From Micromonospora chaiyaphumensis (GTDB taxonomy: Bacteria; Actinomycetota; Actinomycetes; Mycobacteriales; Micromonosporaceae), in the NCBI RefSeq assembly GCF_900091435.1, contig NZ_FMCS01000001.1, positions 557,512 to 621,511 of the forward strand: a DNA stretch of 64,000 nucleotides, given 5' to 3'. Below are positions 23,368 to 32,680 of the stretch, in pieces. Position 1 is the stretch's first letter, and the number at the start of each line of letters is the position of its first letter. Under the pieces are notes generated by a model. It searched no databases. It saw only the letters and a list, made by a program, of their open reading frames with translations, and was not told the DNA's origin. The position numbers and the translations under genes were made by a program.

Positions 23368-24393
23368 GTGAACACGGACGACGAGCCCAGGGTGACCATC
23401 ACCGCGATCGCGCGGGAGGCCGGCGTCTCCGTGCCCACCGTCTCCCGGGTGCTCAACGGGCGTTCCGACGTCGCACCGGGCACCCGCGAACGGGTCGAGG
23501 AACTGCTGCGCAGCCACGGCTACCGGCGCCGGGGCAGCCGCACGGTACGCCGGGCGGAGCTGGTCGACCTGGTCTTCAACGACCTGGACAGCCCGTGGGC
23601 CGTGGAGATCATCCGGGGCGTGGAGGACGTCGGTCACGCCGCCGGGGTGGGCACCGTGGTCTCGGCGATCCACAGTGAGTCGACCTCGACCCGGAAGTGG
23701 TTGCAGAACCTGCGGTCCCGCGCCTCGGACGGGGTCATCGTGGTGACCTCGCACCTGGCCCCGCCCGTGCACGCCCAGCTGCGCCGGCTCAACGTGCCGG
23801 TGGTGGTGGTCGACCCCGCCACCGGCGTGCCGGGCACGGACGTGCCGGCGATCGGAGCGACCAACTGGGCCGGCGGCCTGGCCGCCACCGAGCACCTGCT
23901 GGAGTTGGGTCATCGCCGGATCGGCTTCGTGGCCGGCCCGACCCACCTGCTGTGCAGCCGGGCCCGGCTGGACGGCTACCGGGCGGCGCTCGAGGCGGCC
24001 GGCGTTCCGCTGGACGACCGGCTCGTGCAACCCGGCGACTTCTACCACGCCTCCGGTTTCACCGCCGGCAGCACGCTGCTCGACCTCGACGACCCGCCGA
24101 CCGCGATCTTCGCGGCCAGTGACCAGATGGCCTTCGGGGTCTACGAGGCGGTCCGTCGGCGCGGGCTGCGGGTCGCCGACGACGTGAGCGTCGTCGGCTT
24201 CGACGACCTGCCGGAGGCCCGCTGGGCCTCCCCGCCGCTGACCACGGTGCGCCAGCCGCTGGTGGAGATGGGCCGGCTCGCCGCCCGCACGGTGCTGCGC
24301 CTGGCCCAGGGCGAGGAGACCGAGTCGCCCCGCGTCGAGCTGGCCACCGAACTGGTGGTGCGGGACAGCAGCGCGCGCCCCGCCGGCCGGTAG
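23368..24393 (+). CDS. LacI/GalR-family transcriptional regulator
   Basis: The N-terminal lac-type HTH is clear (ITAIAREAGVSVPTVSRVLNG, then SDVAPGTRERV). A periplasmic-binding-like effector domain follows with DGVIVVTSHL, HRRIGFVAGP, IFAASDQMAFG and VSVVGFDDLPEA. GTG 23368 is chosen because AAGGAG lies 8 bases upstream; a longer reading from 23299 is unlikely. It has 341 residues, typical for the family. It is divergent from the AXE1 esterase and probably represses it until a sugar ligand is present. Confidence 0.92.
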   Translation: MNTDDEPRVTITAIAREAGVSVPTVSRVLNGRSDVAPGTRERVEELLRSHGYRRRGSRTVRRAELVDLVFNDLDSPWAVEIIRGVEDVGHAAGVGTVVSAIHSESTSTRKWLQNLRSRASDGVIVVTSHLAPPVHAQLRRLNVPVVVVDPATGVPGTDVPAIGATNWAGGLAATEHLLELGHRRIGFVAGPTHLLCSRARLDGYRAALEAAGVPLDDRLVQPGDFYHASGFTAGSTLLDLDDPPTAIFAASDQMAFGVYEAVRRRGLRVADDVSVVGFDDLPEARWASPPLTTVRQPLVEMGRLAARTVLRLAQGEETESPRVELATELVVRDSSARPAGR

Positions 24394-24405
24394 GCCGGCG
24401 ACCGC

Positions 24406-25710
24406 TCAGTCGTCGTCCGGGCCCTCCGCGCCGCCCAGGTGCGCACCGGGCGGCGTCGCGGCGAGGGCGGCGGCGTGCCGGCGGCGCCGGGCCAGCAACA
24501 CCCATCCCCCGGCCAGCAGCACCACCCCGACCGCGGCGGACGGGCCGGCGCCCGGCCAGGCGCCGGTGGCCGTGGTGCCGGCGCCACCCAGCCCCGCGCC
24601 CCCGGCGAGGGCGGACGCGGCCGCGGTCGGCGACGCGTTGGCCCGGTCCAGCTCGCCGGGACCGACCAGCCGGCCGACCGCCGCCTCCCGGGGCAGGCCG
24701 AAGCCCCAGTCGAGCAGGGCGGCCCCCTGCTGCCAGCCGCGCCGGGGGGGGATCTCCGCGCCCAGCAGCGTCGCCACGAGCCGCCGGCCGCCGCGCTCGG
24801 CCGCGCCCACGTACGTGTGCCGGGCCAGGTCGGTGAAGCCGGTCTTGCCGCCGATGGCGCCCGGGTAGTGGTCGAGCAGCATGTTGTCGTTCTGGATCTG
24901 GAAGGCCTTCTCCCGCAGCGCCGGCTGGGCCGGGACCTGCGCGGTCCGGGTGGCGGTGTAACGGCGGAACGCCGCGTCGGCGAAGCAGGCCCGGGCGATC
25001 AACGCCAGGTCGTACGCGCTGGTGAACTGCCCCGGACCGTCCAGGCCGGACGGGGTGACGGCGTGCGTCTGCAGCGCGCCGAGCCGCCGGGCCTCCTCGT
25101 TCATCGCGCGGATGCCGCCGGCCTTCCCGTCCGGGCCGCCGCCCAGCCGGGCCAGCGCGTTGGCCGCCTCGTTGCCGGACTTCAGCAGCAGCCCCAGCCA
25201 GATCGTCTCGATGCGGTACCGGCCGCCCGGGGCCAGGCCCACCGCCGAGCTTCCCGGCTCGATGTCCAGGTCCTCGTCGGTCACCGTCACCTCGCGGTCC
25301 GGGTTCAGCCGCGGCAGCATGGTGGCGGCCAGCAGCAGCTTCTGCACGCTGGCCGGCACGCCGTACTCGTGGGGGCCGCAGCCGCCGAGCACCGCGCCGG
25401 TGTCGAGGTCGGCGACCACCCAGGAGGTCGCGGTCACCGCCGGCGGCGCGGGCGCGGCCGGCGGCAGGACCAGGCCGGCGGTGGCCAGGGCGGCGCCGCC
25501 GACGGCCCGCGCGGCGGGACTGGCCGCGGGCGGCGGTTGCGGGGGCCGGGTCGCCGGCGCGGGCACGTTCGGGCAGGGCGGCGCCCCGGCCGGCAGCCGG
25601 CGGGCGGACGGCCCGCCCGTCCGGGCGGCCGCCGCGGCGGGCACGGGCAGGATCGATGCCGGCACGAGCAGGGCGGCGGCCAGCGCCACCGGCGCTCCCC
25701 AGGTCCTCAT
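24406..25710 (-). CDS. D-alanyl-D-alanine carboxypeptidase (S11, DacC-like)
   Basis: The 434-residue protein has an N-terminal signal (PVALAAALLVPASILPVPAAAAA), a Pro-rich spacer and the PBP5/6-type domain: SVQK (SxxK) in PASVQKLLLAATM, SGN (SxN) and KTG in GGKTGFTD. A C-terminal TM (VGVVLLAGGWVLL) with an Arg-rich tail anchors it. It trims the terminal D-Ala of peptidoglycan stems outside the membrane. ATG 25710 has no ribosome site but TACCGT sits 8 bases before it (leaderless). It is a close paralogue of the gene at 26954. Confidence 0.9.
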   Translation of the reverse strand: MRTWGAPVALAAALLVPASILPVPAAAAARTGGPSARRLPAGAPPCPNVPAPATRPPQPPPAASPAARAVGGAALATAGLVLPPAAPAPPAVTATSWVVADLDTGAVLGGCGPHEYGVPASVQKLLLAATMLPRLNPDREVTVTDEDLDIEPGSSAVGLAPGGRYRIETIWLGLLLKSGNEAANALARLGGGPDGKAGGIRAMNEEARRLGALQTHAVTPSGLDGPGQFTSAYDLALIARACFADAAFRRYTATRTAQVPAQPALREKAFQIQNDNMLLDHYPGAIGGKTGFTDLARHTYVGAAERGGRRLVATLLGAEIPPRRGWQQGAALLDWGFGLPREAAVGRLVGPGELDRANASPTAAASALAGGAGLGGAGTTATGAWPGAGPSAAVGVVLLAGGWVLLARRRRHAAALAATPPGAHLGGAEGPDDD

Positions 25711-25808
25711 GAACCGGCACGGTAGCCACGCCGACCCGATCGGGTCGCCTGCTCCGCCATTCGCGTCCGACGGACCGTCGTCCACGATAGGCTGCCGCCT
25801 CTCCCCGC

Positions 25809-26783
25809 TCAGATCGCGCCGCGGCGCAGGAGCAGGCGTAGCGCCACGTAGCCGGGCAGCACCGGCAGCCAGAAGGTGGCCAGGCGGTAGACGAGCACCC
25901 CGGCCACCGCGGTCTCGGTCCGGACGCCGTAGAGCAGCAGGCCGGAGACGAGGGCGGCCTCCGTGGCGCCGAGCCCGCCGGGGGTCGGCGCGGCGGTGGC
26001 CAGCCCCTCCCCGAGAACGCACACCAGCACCACCGGCGCGAGCAGCGCCGGCGCGGCGGGCAGCCCGACGGCGAGCAGGGCCAGCCAGAGCGCGGCGGCG
26101 TAGGCGAGGGTCAGCGCCACGCTCACGGTCAGCAGCGACACGACCCGGCCGCTCCGGGCCAGCGCGCGCAGGGCGTCCGCGACCTGGTGCCGGGCCGCCC
26201 GGAGCCGGGACCGCCACCGGGGTACGGCGAGCGCCACGGCGACCGCCAGCAGCACGGCGAGCACGGTGAGCAGCACGGCCAGCCCGCGACCGGCCACGGC
26301 GTCCACGAGGTGCCGGCGCGTCCCCCGGGCGAACGGCAGCAGGACGGGCAGCAGCAGGGCCACGCCGAGCACCCCGGCGACCCGGCTCACGGCGACCGCG
26401 GTGGCTGCCGCCGGCACGGTCAGTCCCTGCCGGTGCAGGTAGCGCAGGCTCAGTGCGGCGCCGCCGAGCGCACCGGGCGCGAGCCGGTTGACGAAGGCGG
26501 CGGCCACCTGGACGGCGACCGTGCGGCCGAGCGGCACCGGGGTGGCGACCGCGAGCCGCAGCGCGAGGGCACTCAGCGGATAGGTGGCGGCCGCGGCGAG
26601 CAGCGCCCCGGTCACCGCGACCGGGTCGGCGTGGCGCACGGCGTGCAGCGCGGCGCGTGCCTGGCCGAGCTGCGGCAGCAGGACGTACACCCCCAGGCCG
26701 AGCAGGACCACGAGGAGCACGTTCCGCGGGGTGATCCGCAGGGCTCGGGCCAGGCGGCCGGCGGGCGGGTGACTCCGGCGCAT
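25809..26783 (-). CDS. flippase-like integral membrane protein (LPG-synthase TM / UPF0104 family)
   Basis: Eight or so hydrophobic helices are spread through about 324 residues, with family landmarks AAFVNRLAPGALGGAALSLRYL (the N-R-L-xPG-GxG region) and GEGLATAAPTPGGLGATEAAL (PTPGGLG-xE-A). Such proteins share the membrane half of lysyl-phosphatidylglycerol synthase and are thought to move lipids or lipid-linked sugars. The start is uncertain: ATG 26783 is used, but in-frame starts up to ATG 26912 are open. It is sandwiched between two carboxypeptidase paralogues. Confidence 0.8.
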   Translation of the reverse strand: MRRSHPPAGRLARALRITPRNVLLVVLLGLGVYVLLPQLGQARAALHAVRHADPVAVTGALLAAAATYPLSALALRLAVATPVPLGRTVAVQVAAAFVNRLAPGALGGAALSLRYLHRQGLTVPAAATAVAVSRVAGVLGVALLLPVLLPFARGTRRHLVDAVAGRGLAVLLTVLAVLLAVAVALAVPRWRSRLRAARHQVADALRALARSGRVVSLLTVSVALTLAYAAALWLALLAVGLPAAPALLAPVVLVCVLGEGLATAAPTPGGLGATEAALVSGLLLYGVRTETAVAGVLVYRLATFWLPVLPGYVALRLLLRRGAI

Positions 26784-26953
26784 CGCCGGGGTCAGCGGTG
26801 GTTCTCCGGGCGGGCGCACACCGCCGCGGGCGCGCGGGGCGGGGTTCCGTCGGCTGGCCGGCTGTCCCGCATCACCCGACGATAGGGCGACCGGCGGCCG
26901 GGCGGGCGGCATCGCGGCCGGTCCGCCCGACCGGTACGTGGACCGGTCGCGGG

Positions 26954-28216
26954 TCAGGCGCGGCGGCGACCGGCCCGGCGGGACCGGCCACGGCGGGCGA
27001 CCAGCGCCGCCACCAGACCGCCGACGGTGAGGGCGAGCAGGCCGGCAGTGGGCACGATGACCTGCCAGTCGCCGTCGGCCATCCGGCGCAGCGCGGTCCC
27101 GGCCGGCCCCCGCCAGGCCGGCGGCGGGGTCGGGTGGGCCGCGGCCGGGGAGCCGCTGGGCACGGCCGGCTCGGCGGCCGGCTCGCCGGGTTGGACCAGC
27201 CGGCCGACCGAGGCGTCCCGGGGCAGCGCGAAGCCCCAGTCGAGCAGCTGGGCGCCCTGCTGCCAGCCGCGTACGGGGCGGGCCTCGGCGCCGAGCAGGG
27301 TGACCACGAGCCGCCGGCCGCCGCGCTGGGCCGCGCCCACGTAGCTGTGCCGGGCCAGCTCCGTGAAGCCGGTCTTGCCGCCGAGCGCACCCGGGTACCG
27401 GTAGATCAGCTGGTTCTCGTTCTGGATCTGGAAGCCGCCCTTCTTGAGCGCGGGCTGGGCGGGGATCTGGGTCCGCTCGGTGCGCGCGTAGCGGCGGAAC
27501 CGCGCGTCGGCGAAGCAGGCGCGGGCGATCAGCGCCAGGTCGTACGCGCTGGTGAACTGCCCGGGCCCGTCGAGCCCGGACGGCGTGACGGCGTGGGTCT
27601 GGCGGGCGCCCAGCCGGCGCGCCTCGGCGTTCATCTGGGCGACACCGGCGCGGGCACTGCCGGCGCCGAGCCGGGCCAGCATGTTCGCCGCGTCGTTGCC
27701 GGACTGGAGCAGCAGCCCCAGCCAGAGCGTCTCCACCGGATAGCGCCCGCCGACGAGCAGGCCGACGGCCGAGCTGCCCCGCTCGATGTCCAGGTCGGCC
27801 CGGGTCGCGACGGCCACCTGCTTCGGGTCGATCCGGTTCAGCATGGTGGCGGCCAGCAGCAGCTTCTGGGTGCTCGCCGGCGTGCCGTACTCGTGAGGGC
27901 CGCAGGCGCCGAGCACGGCCCCGGTGTCGAGGTCGGCGACCAGCCAGGTGGTGGCCGTGACGGCCGGGGGGGCCGGGCTGCCGGGTGGCGTCACGAGGCC
28001 CGGCGTGGCCAGCCCGTCCCCGCCGACGGCCTGGTCCTCGGGGACGGACGGGGGCGGGGTGGGCCGCGGCGGCCGGGTCACCTTCGGCGCCGGCAGCCGC
28101 GGGCAGGGCACCGCCGCCGGGGCGGCGGTCACCGGCCGAGCGGCGTGTGCCGGGGTCGGTGCCCCGGCGACGAGCAGGGCGACGACGGTGGTGGCAGCCA
28201 GGACCCGTGCGCTCAT
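26954..28216 (-). CDS. D-alanyl-D-alanine carboxypeptidase (S11), second paralogue
   Basis: The 420-residue exported enzyme has STQK (SxxK) in PASTQKLLLAATM, SGN and KTG in GGKTGFTE, a Pro-rich spacer after the signal peptide, and a C-terminal TM (LLALTVGGLVAALVA) with a basic tail. It is colinear with and strongly similar to the gene at 24406 throughout the catalytic domain, so the two come from a duplication now separated by the flippase-like gene. ATG 28216 follows TAGGGT by 8 bases, another leaderless start. Confidence 0.9.
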   Translation of the reverse strand: MSARVLAATTVVALLVAGAPTPAHAARPVTAAPAAVPCPRLPAPKVTRPPRPTPPPSVPEDQAVGGDGLATPGLVTPPGSPAPPAVTATTWLVADLDTGAVLGACGPHEYGTPASTQKLLLAATMLNRIDPKQVAVATRADLDIERGSSAVGLLVGGRYPVETLWLGLLLQSGNDAANMLARLGAGSARAGVAQMNAEARRLGARQTHAVTPSGLDGPGQFTSAYDLALIARACFADARFRRYARTERTQIPAQPALKKGGFQIQNENQLIYRYPGALGGKTGFTELARHSYVGAAQRGGRRLVVTLLGAEARPVRGWQQGAQLLDWGFALPRDASVGRLVQPGEPAAEPAVPSGSPAAAHPTPPPAWRGPAGTALRRMADGDWQVIVPTAGLLALTVGGLVAALVARRGRSRRAGRRRA

Positions 28217-28239
28217 GAGGAGGCACCCTACCGAGCGGC

Positions 28240-28659
28240 TCAACGGACGCGGCGCAGCCACCGGCGCTGCCACGGGGTCTCCACCGCCCTCGCGTGGTAA
28301 CCCGCACGGACCCAGGCCACCGCGGCCCCGGGAGCGAGCCCGTCCAGGACGGCCAGCGCGGCGAGGGCGGTGCCGGTCCGGCCGACGCCACCGTGACAGG
28401 CCACCTCGACCCGCTCCCCCGCGTACGCGCGGCGCCACGCCTCCCGCAGCGCGTCGAGCGCGTCGGCCCGGTCGAGCGGCAGCCAGAAGTCGGGCCAGCG
28501 GATCCGGCGGGCCGGCCAGGCCGGATCGGGGCCGGGCGCCAGCAGCAGGGCGAAGTCGGCGGGCGTGGCCGGTGCGGCGATCCGCCGCCCGCGTACGGTG
28601 GCGCCGCCGGGCAGCACCAGCAGGCCGGTCCGGTCCGTCCATGGCGGCGTCGGTTCCAT
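28240..28659 (-). CDS. dual-specificity/tyrosine protein phosphatase
   Basis: The small 139-residue protein has the P-loop VACHGGVGRTGTALAALAVL (C-x5-R) typical of cysteine-based phosphatases and an upstream acidic loop DRADALDALREAW. No signal or TM is seen. Physiological substrates in actinomycetes are mostly unknown; its closeness to an envelope block with a tyrosine kinase at 33240 is suggestive only. Confidence 0.82.
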   Translation of the reverse strand: MEPTPPWTDRTGLLVLPGGATVRGRRIAAPATPADFALLLAPGPDPAWPARRIRWPDFWLPLDRADALDALREAWRRAYAGERVEVACHGGVGRTGTALAALAVLDGLAPGAAVAWVRAGYHARAVETPWQRRWLRRVR

Positions 28660-28688
28660 CCGGACATTGTGTCGGAGGAGCCGCAGGC

Positions 28689-28729
28689 GCGACGGTGCCC
28701 GCCGGATGTGGTCCGGCGGGCACCGTCGC
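28689..28729 (-). terminator. 18-bp perfect hairpin after the LPVTG gene
   Basis: GCGACGGTGCCCGCCGGA (28689-28706) pairs perfectly with its complement at 28712-28729 around a 5-base loop, 34 bp past the stop of the minus-strand gene at 28764. It is the longest perfect stem in the window. Confidence 0.65.
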
Positions 28730-28763
28730 GAGCGGTCCGGGCGCTGCCCGGGATGCCGCAGGA

Positions 28764-29381
28764 TCAGCGGGAGCCGATCCCGAAGCGACCGCGCCGACGC
28801 CAGGCCAGGGAGAGCAGCACGAGCACCGCACCGGCGCCCGCCAGGCCGCCGCCGAGCTTCACCGGCGTGCTGAGGCTGTCACCGGTCACCGGCAGGTTGC
28901 CGCCACCCGGCCGCCCCGGGCGGTCCGGCCGCGCCGGCAGGACGATGCCCGTGGCGCTGTCCACGCGGTCGGCCTGCGTGGCGGTGAAGGTGTGCCGCCC
29001 GGTCCGGGTGGGCCGGTAGGTGATGGTGAACTCGCCGTCCTCGTCCGCCGTCACGCTGAACGCGGTCGGCGCCGGCTGCGGCTGCTGGTAGGCGACCGCG
29101 GCCATCGCGACGGTGCTGCCGTCGCTGCGGACCGAACCCTGTGCGGGTGCGGCGTTGGGGTTGCCGCTGATCGCCACGCTGATCGCGACGGCGCCGGCCA
29201 GGAAGCCCTCGCCCCGGATGGTGAAGGTCCCGCCGAGACGGATGGTCGGCGGCGAGACGGTGAGCGTCGGGTTCGCCGGTGGGTACACCGGTGGCTGCGG
29301 CTGTGCCGCGCCGGCCGCGGTCGGCACGGCCGCCACGGCCAGGCCGACCGTGAGCGCCATGAAGATGCGGGATAGCCGCAT
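28764..29381 (-). CDS. LPxTG-type cell-wall surface protein
   Basis: ATG 29381 follows AGGAGGG at 8 bases. The 205-residue protein has a signal peptide (FMALTVGLAVAAVPTAAGA), an Ig-like beta domain (LTVSPPTIRLGGTFTIRGEGFL), a Pro/Gly-rich spacer, then LPVTG, a hydrophobic segment (LGGGLAGAGAVLVLLSL) and an RRRGR tail: a complete sortase sorting signal. It should be covalently attached to peptidoglycan by a class E/D-type sortase encoded elsewhere. Only 13 bp separate it from the upstream DUF4012 gene, so it may share that transcript. Confidence 0.85.
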   Translation of the reverse strand: MRLSRIFMALTVGLAVAAVPTAAGAAQPQPPVYPPANPTLTVSPPTIRLGGTFTIRGEGFLAGAVAISVAISGNPNAAPAQGSVRSDGSTVAMAAVAYQQPQPAPTAFSVTADEDGEFTITYRPTRTGRHTFTATQADRVDSATGIVLPARPDRPGRPGGGNLPVTGDSLSTPVKLGGGLAGAGAVLVLLSLAWRRRGRFGIGSR

Positions 29382-29394
29382 GATGGATTCCCTC

Positions 29395-31179
29395 CTACTG
29401 ATCACAGCTTGGTGCGGAAACAACTTGGGTGGTCCATGGGGTGACGGTGGGTGTGAGCACCAGCTCGGCCGTGCCGGCGCTCGTCTTGCCGGTGAGCAGG
29501 GTGACGTCGAGGGTCCGGGTACGCCCCGGCTTGACCTCCACGGTCGCCACGGTCACCTGGCGACTACCGGCGGTCCCGCTGCCCATCGCGGTGTCCCGCC
29601 CGTCCAGCCGGCCGCCGAGCACCGCCCCTCCGGTCGGCGTGTACACCGACACCAGGGTGCGGGCGGTGTACGGATCGCCGGAGAGCGCGAGGCCGGTGAC
29701 CGACTTCGCCAGGCCCGACTGCGGGGCGGTGGAGTGGACCGTCACCCGTAGCCGCAGTTCCCGGCGCCCGTCCGGCTGGCAGTCGCCGACCGTCACGGTT
29801 GCCGAGAACCTCAGGTAGTAGCCGAGCTTCGCGCCGCTGCCGTCGTTGAGGAACACGCCGACGGTCGGCACGGTGTCCTTCTCGCGGAGCTTCCCGGCCA
29901 ACCGGCTGTCGCCGAGGACGCGCTGCTCCGCGGGATGGGCACTCCAGAACAATATCCGACGTTCTGCAATAGAACGGTTGAAAACGGTCAAAAGGGCCCG
30001 TGGATTCACCGCCTTGGTGAAGAGCGCGTCGAACACCGCGGACGCGGCCCTCGCGAAGTAGACGTCCTGCTCCGCGTTGTCGAGCGTCCGGTAGGTGTCG
30101 CTGAGCAGGGTCCGGACCACGGTGCTGCCGGCCAGGCTGGGCCGGTCCGGCACGGTGACCGGCCCGATCACGGCGAGCAGGTAGGACAGCACCAGCGGAT
30201 CCACCGCGAGCACACCGTCCACCGTGGCGCCGGTGCGCCGGCGGACCATCTCCCGGTAGAGCGCCGCCGCCGTCGGGAAGTCGGGGCTGAGGTTGACGTC
30301 GGCCGGGAACGTCCCGGGCAGGTTCCGCCACAGGCGCCGCAGCTCCGGGCTCACCGGCAGCGGCGGCGTGAACGACCCCAGGCTGCTGGCGCTGTTCTGC
30401 CCGGACATCCGGATCCGGCCGCCCTCGGCCCGCAGCACCGCGTGTGCGCCGAACATGCCACCGGTGGCACGCAGCTCGGCCGGGTTCTGCGAGACGAGCA
30501 GGTAGCTGCGGGGCCCGTCGGCGCCGAGCAGCGCCGGCAGCAGCCGGGCGCCCTGGTCCGCGGCGGAGGTGAGTTCGCCCAGCCGGTCCAGTTCGGTCCG
30601 CAACCCGGAGACCGCGTCCCGGACCTGCCCCACGAGGTCGTCGGCGTCGACCGCGCGCAGTCGCTCCCCGGTCCGCCGCACCGCCTGGTCCGCCGCGGAG
30701 ACCTCGGCCGAGACGGCACGCAGCCGGCCCAGGTCGAGCTTCCCCTCCTTCGGCACCAGCGAGGCCAGGTCGACCCGGAGCAGGGTGGGGAAGGCGAGCC
30801 GGGCGAGGTCGTCGACGGCCACCGCGATCTGGCGCACCGCGGCCAGGTCGTCGCCCGCGTACGGGGTCTGCTGGCCGAGCCACCAGCCCGGGTCGCCGGT
30901 GGCGCTCCGGGCCGCGGCGGCCTGTTCCTGGAGAGCGGCCAGCGTCCGCTGGGCCCGGGCCACGTCGCCGCCGACCACCTGGGTGCTGAGCTCCTGGGCC
31001 AGCCCGGCCGCGTTGAGCAGGTGCGCCCGGGCCTGCCAGCCACGGAACCCGACCCAACCGCCGGCGGCCAGCAGCACCGAGACGACGACCAGCCCGACGA
31101 GCAGGACCCGGCGTACGCGGGCCCGGCTGCGGCGCCGGGAGCGCCGCCGCCGGTGGGGCGGCCCACCGCTTTCCGTCAC
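29395..31179 (-). CDS. DUF4012-family membrane-anchored exopolysaccharide-locus protein
   Basis: GTG 31179 has GGGAG just upstream and is preferred to a longer in-frame ATG start at 31245. A highly basic N-terminus (RRRRSRRRSRARVRR) precedes one TM (VLLVGLVVVSVLLAAGGW). The external part has a helical region, then the DUF4012 core with YLLVSQNPAELRATGGMFG. The family occurs in actinobacterial polysaccharide clusters and shares features with LytR-CpsA-Psr-type surface proteins, but its activity is unproven. Its 594 residues are typical. Confidence 0.85.
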   Translation of the reverse strand: MTESGGPPHRRRRSRRRSRARVRRVLLVGLVVVSVLLAAGGWVGFRGWQARAHLLNAAGLAQELSTQVVGGDVARAQRTLAALQEQAAAARSATGDPGWWLGQQTPYAGDDLAAVRQIAVAVDDLARLAFPTLLRVDLASLVPKEGKLDLGRLRAVSAEVSAADQAVRRTGERLRAVDADDLVGQVRDAVSGLRTELDRLGELTSAADQGARLLPALLGADGPRSYLLVSQNPAELRATGGMFGAHAVLRAEGGRIRMSGQNSASSLGSFTPPLPVSPELRRLWRNLPGTFPADVNLSPDFPTAAALYREMVRRRTGATVDGVLAVDPLVLSYLLAVIGPVTVPDRPSLAGSTVVRTLLSDTYRTLDNAEQDVYFARAASAVFDALFTKAVNPRALLTVFNRSIAERRILFWSAHPAEQRVLGDSRLAGKLREKDTVPTVGVFLNDGSGAKLGYYLRFSATVTVGDCQPDGRRELRLRVTVHSTAPQSGLAKSVTGLALSGDPYTARTLVSVYTPTGGAVLGGRLDGRDTAMGSGTAGSRQVTVATVEVKPGRTRTLDVTLLTGKTSAGTAELVLTPTVTPWTTQVVSAPSCDQ

Positions 31180-31306
31180 ACCACTCTCCCGTGCTCGAAA
31201 CCGGACACTAATAACGATTGATCGCTTTCTAGCACGAATTTCCACCGTTTCGCGGCAGTATCATGCACTTTGCTACCGCGTGGCGTTTTCGCGAGGACCG
31301 CTCCGG

Positions 31307-32536
31307 TCAGCGGCGGGCACTGCCGGCGCGCGCCGAGACCTCGTGCAGCAGGCCCTCGATCCGGTCGACACCGGCCCGCAGCGACATCTCGCGCAGGTAC
31401 GCGTCCCGGCCACGGCGACCCATGTCGACCCGGGCCGGCGGTGGGATGGCGGAGGCGAGCCAGAACCGGTCGGCCAGCGCGGCCCAGTCCTCGGGCGGGC
31501 AGGACAGCCCGGCGCGCGCCCGTTCCACCAGCGCGACCGTGTCGCCGCCGGCGGACGCCACCACCGGCGCGGCGCAGGAGAGCGCCGCCTGGAGCTTGCC
31601 CGGCACCATGCCCCGCAGCTCCGGCAGGTCACGCAGCATGACGAGCTGGTAGTCGGCCGCCGCGTACAGCTCCGGCATGTCCAACGGGGACCGCCGGTCG
31701 ACGAACCGCACGTTGTCCGCCCGGAGCTCGGCGGCGAGCCCCCGCACCCGCCGCTCCTCGGCTCCCGAGCCGACCAGGACCAGGTCGAGCCGGTCGTCCA
31801 GCGCCGCCGCCGCGCGCACCGCCGTCTCCAGCCCCTGGCGTACGCCGATCGTGCCCGCGTGCATCACCACGCAGCGGCCGTCCCGGCGGATCAGCGTCCG
31901 GACCGCCCGGCTGGGCTCGGTCGGGCGGAAGATCCGCTCGTCGGTCCAGTTCAGCACCACCCGCACCCGGTCCGGGTCGGCGCCCCCGGCCACGACCAGG
32001 TCCCGCATGGACGGTGCGGTGACCGCGACGGCGCCCGCCTCCTGGTAGATCCGGCGCAGGGTGGCGTCCAGCCGGCCGGACCACCGGCGCGTCTCGCCGG
32101 CCCGGGACGGCTCCTCCTCCGGCCAGACGTCCTGCACGTGCAGCACGCTCGGCACCCGGCCGAGCAGCCGCAGCAGGCCGGCCGCGGCGAAGGTGACCGC
32201 CGGGAGCTGGAAGACGTAGAGGGCGTCGACGTCACCGAGGTAGCGCCGGCCGCTCAGCGCCACGCTGCCGGCGAAGGACAGCCAGCTCGCCATCCGCGCC
32301 CGCGCGGAGCCGTCGCCGGCCGCGTACCGGGGCACCCGGCGGACGGTCAGCCGCTCGCTGCGGGTCTGGTGCCGCCAGCGCTGCCGCCAGCCCGGGTAGA
32401 CGTGCCCGCCGGGATAGTCGGGGAAGCCGGTGAGGACGCGCACCTCGTGGCCGCGGGCCGCCAGCTCCTCGGCCAGGCTGCCCGGGATGAACGCGGGCTC
32501 GGGCGGGAAGTGGTACGACAGGATGCCGATCTTCAT
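31307..32536 (-). CDS. glycosyltransferase family 4 (WbuB-like)
   Basis: The 409-residue GT-B fold enzyme has the N-terminal donor/acceptor domain opening KIGILSYHFPPEPAFIPG and GHEVRVLTGFPDYPGG. The C-terminal nucleotide-sugar domain has VVMHAGTIGVRQGL, LVLVGSGAEERRV, and a GKLQAALSCAAPVVAS segment in place of the usual EExPLxxxEA. This pattern is that of WbuB/WbpH-type GT4 enzymes transferring sugars during polysaccharide assembly on the cytoplasmic face. It lies beside the tyrosine kinase and DUF4012 genes. Donor and acceptor are unknown. Confidence 0.88.
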   Translation of the reverse strand: MKIGILSYHFPPEPAFIPGSLAEELAARGHEVRVLTGFPDYPGGHVYPGWRQRWRHQTRSERLTVRRVPRYAAGDGSARARMASWLSFAGSVALSGRRYLGDVDALYVFQLPAVTFAAAGLLRLLGRVPSVLHVQDVWPEEEPSRAGETRRWSGRLDATLRRIYQEAGAVAVTAPSMRDLVVAGGADPDRVRVVLNWTDERIFRPTEPSRAVRTLIRRDGRCVVMHAGTIGVRQGLETAVRAAAALDDRLDLVLVGSGAEERRVRGLAAELRADNVRFVDRRSPLDMPELYAAADYQLVMLRDLPELRGMVPGKLQAALSCAAPVVASAGGDTVALVERARAGLSCPPEDWAALADRFWLASAIPPPARVDMGRRGRDAYLREMSLRAGVDRIEGLLHEVSARAGSARR

Positions 32537-32680
32537 GGCCGCGCTCCGGGCGGGGCTTCCCGACGCGCGGGTCCCGGCACCCCGTAGGATGCCGACATCC
32601 CCTCTGCGTCCGGCCGCGACCGCCGGAACACCGCCGTCGCGGCACCCCCTCCCGCGACCGTGCCGACGAGAGGGGTGCAG

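Noticed and set aside
25809..28667. A single 952-codon minus-strand frame covering the flippase-like gene and beyond
   Set aside because: Only its last third reads as membrane protein. The rest is the out-of-frame shadow of the second carboxypeptidase and the phosphatase, rich in Arg/Pro/Gly with no domain.
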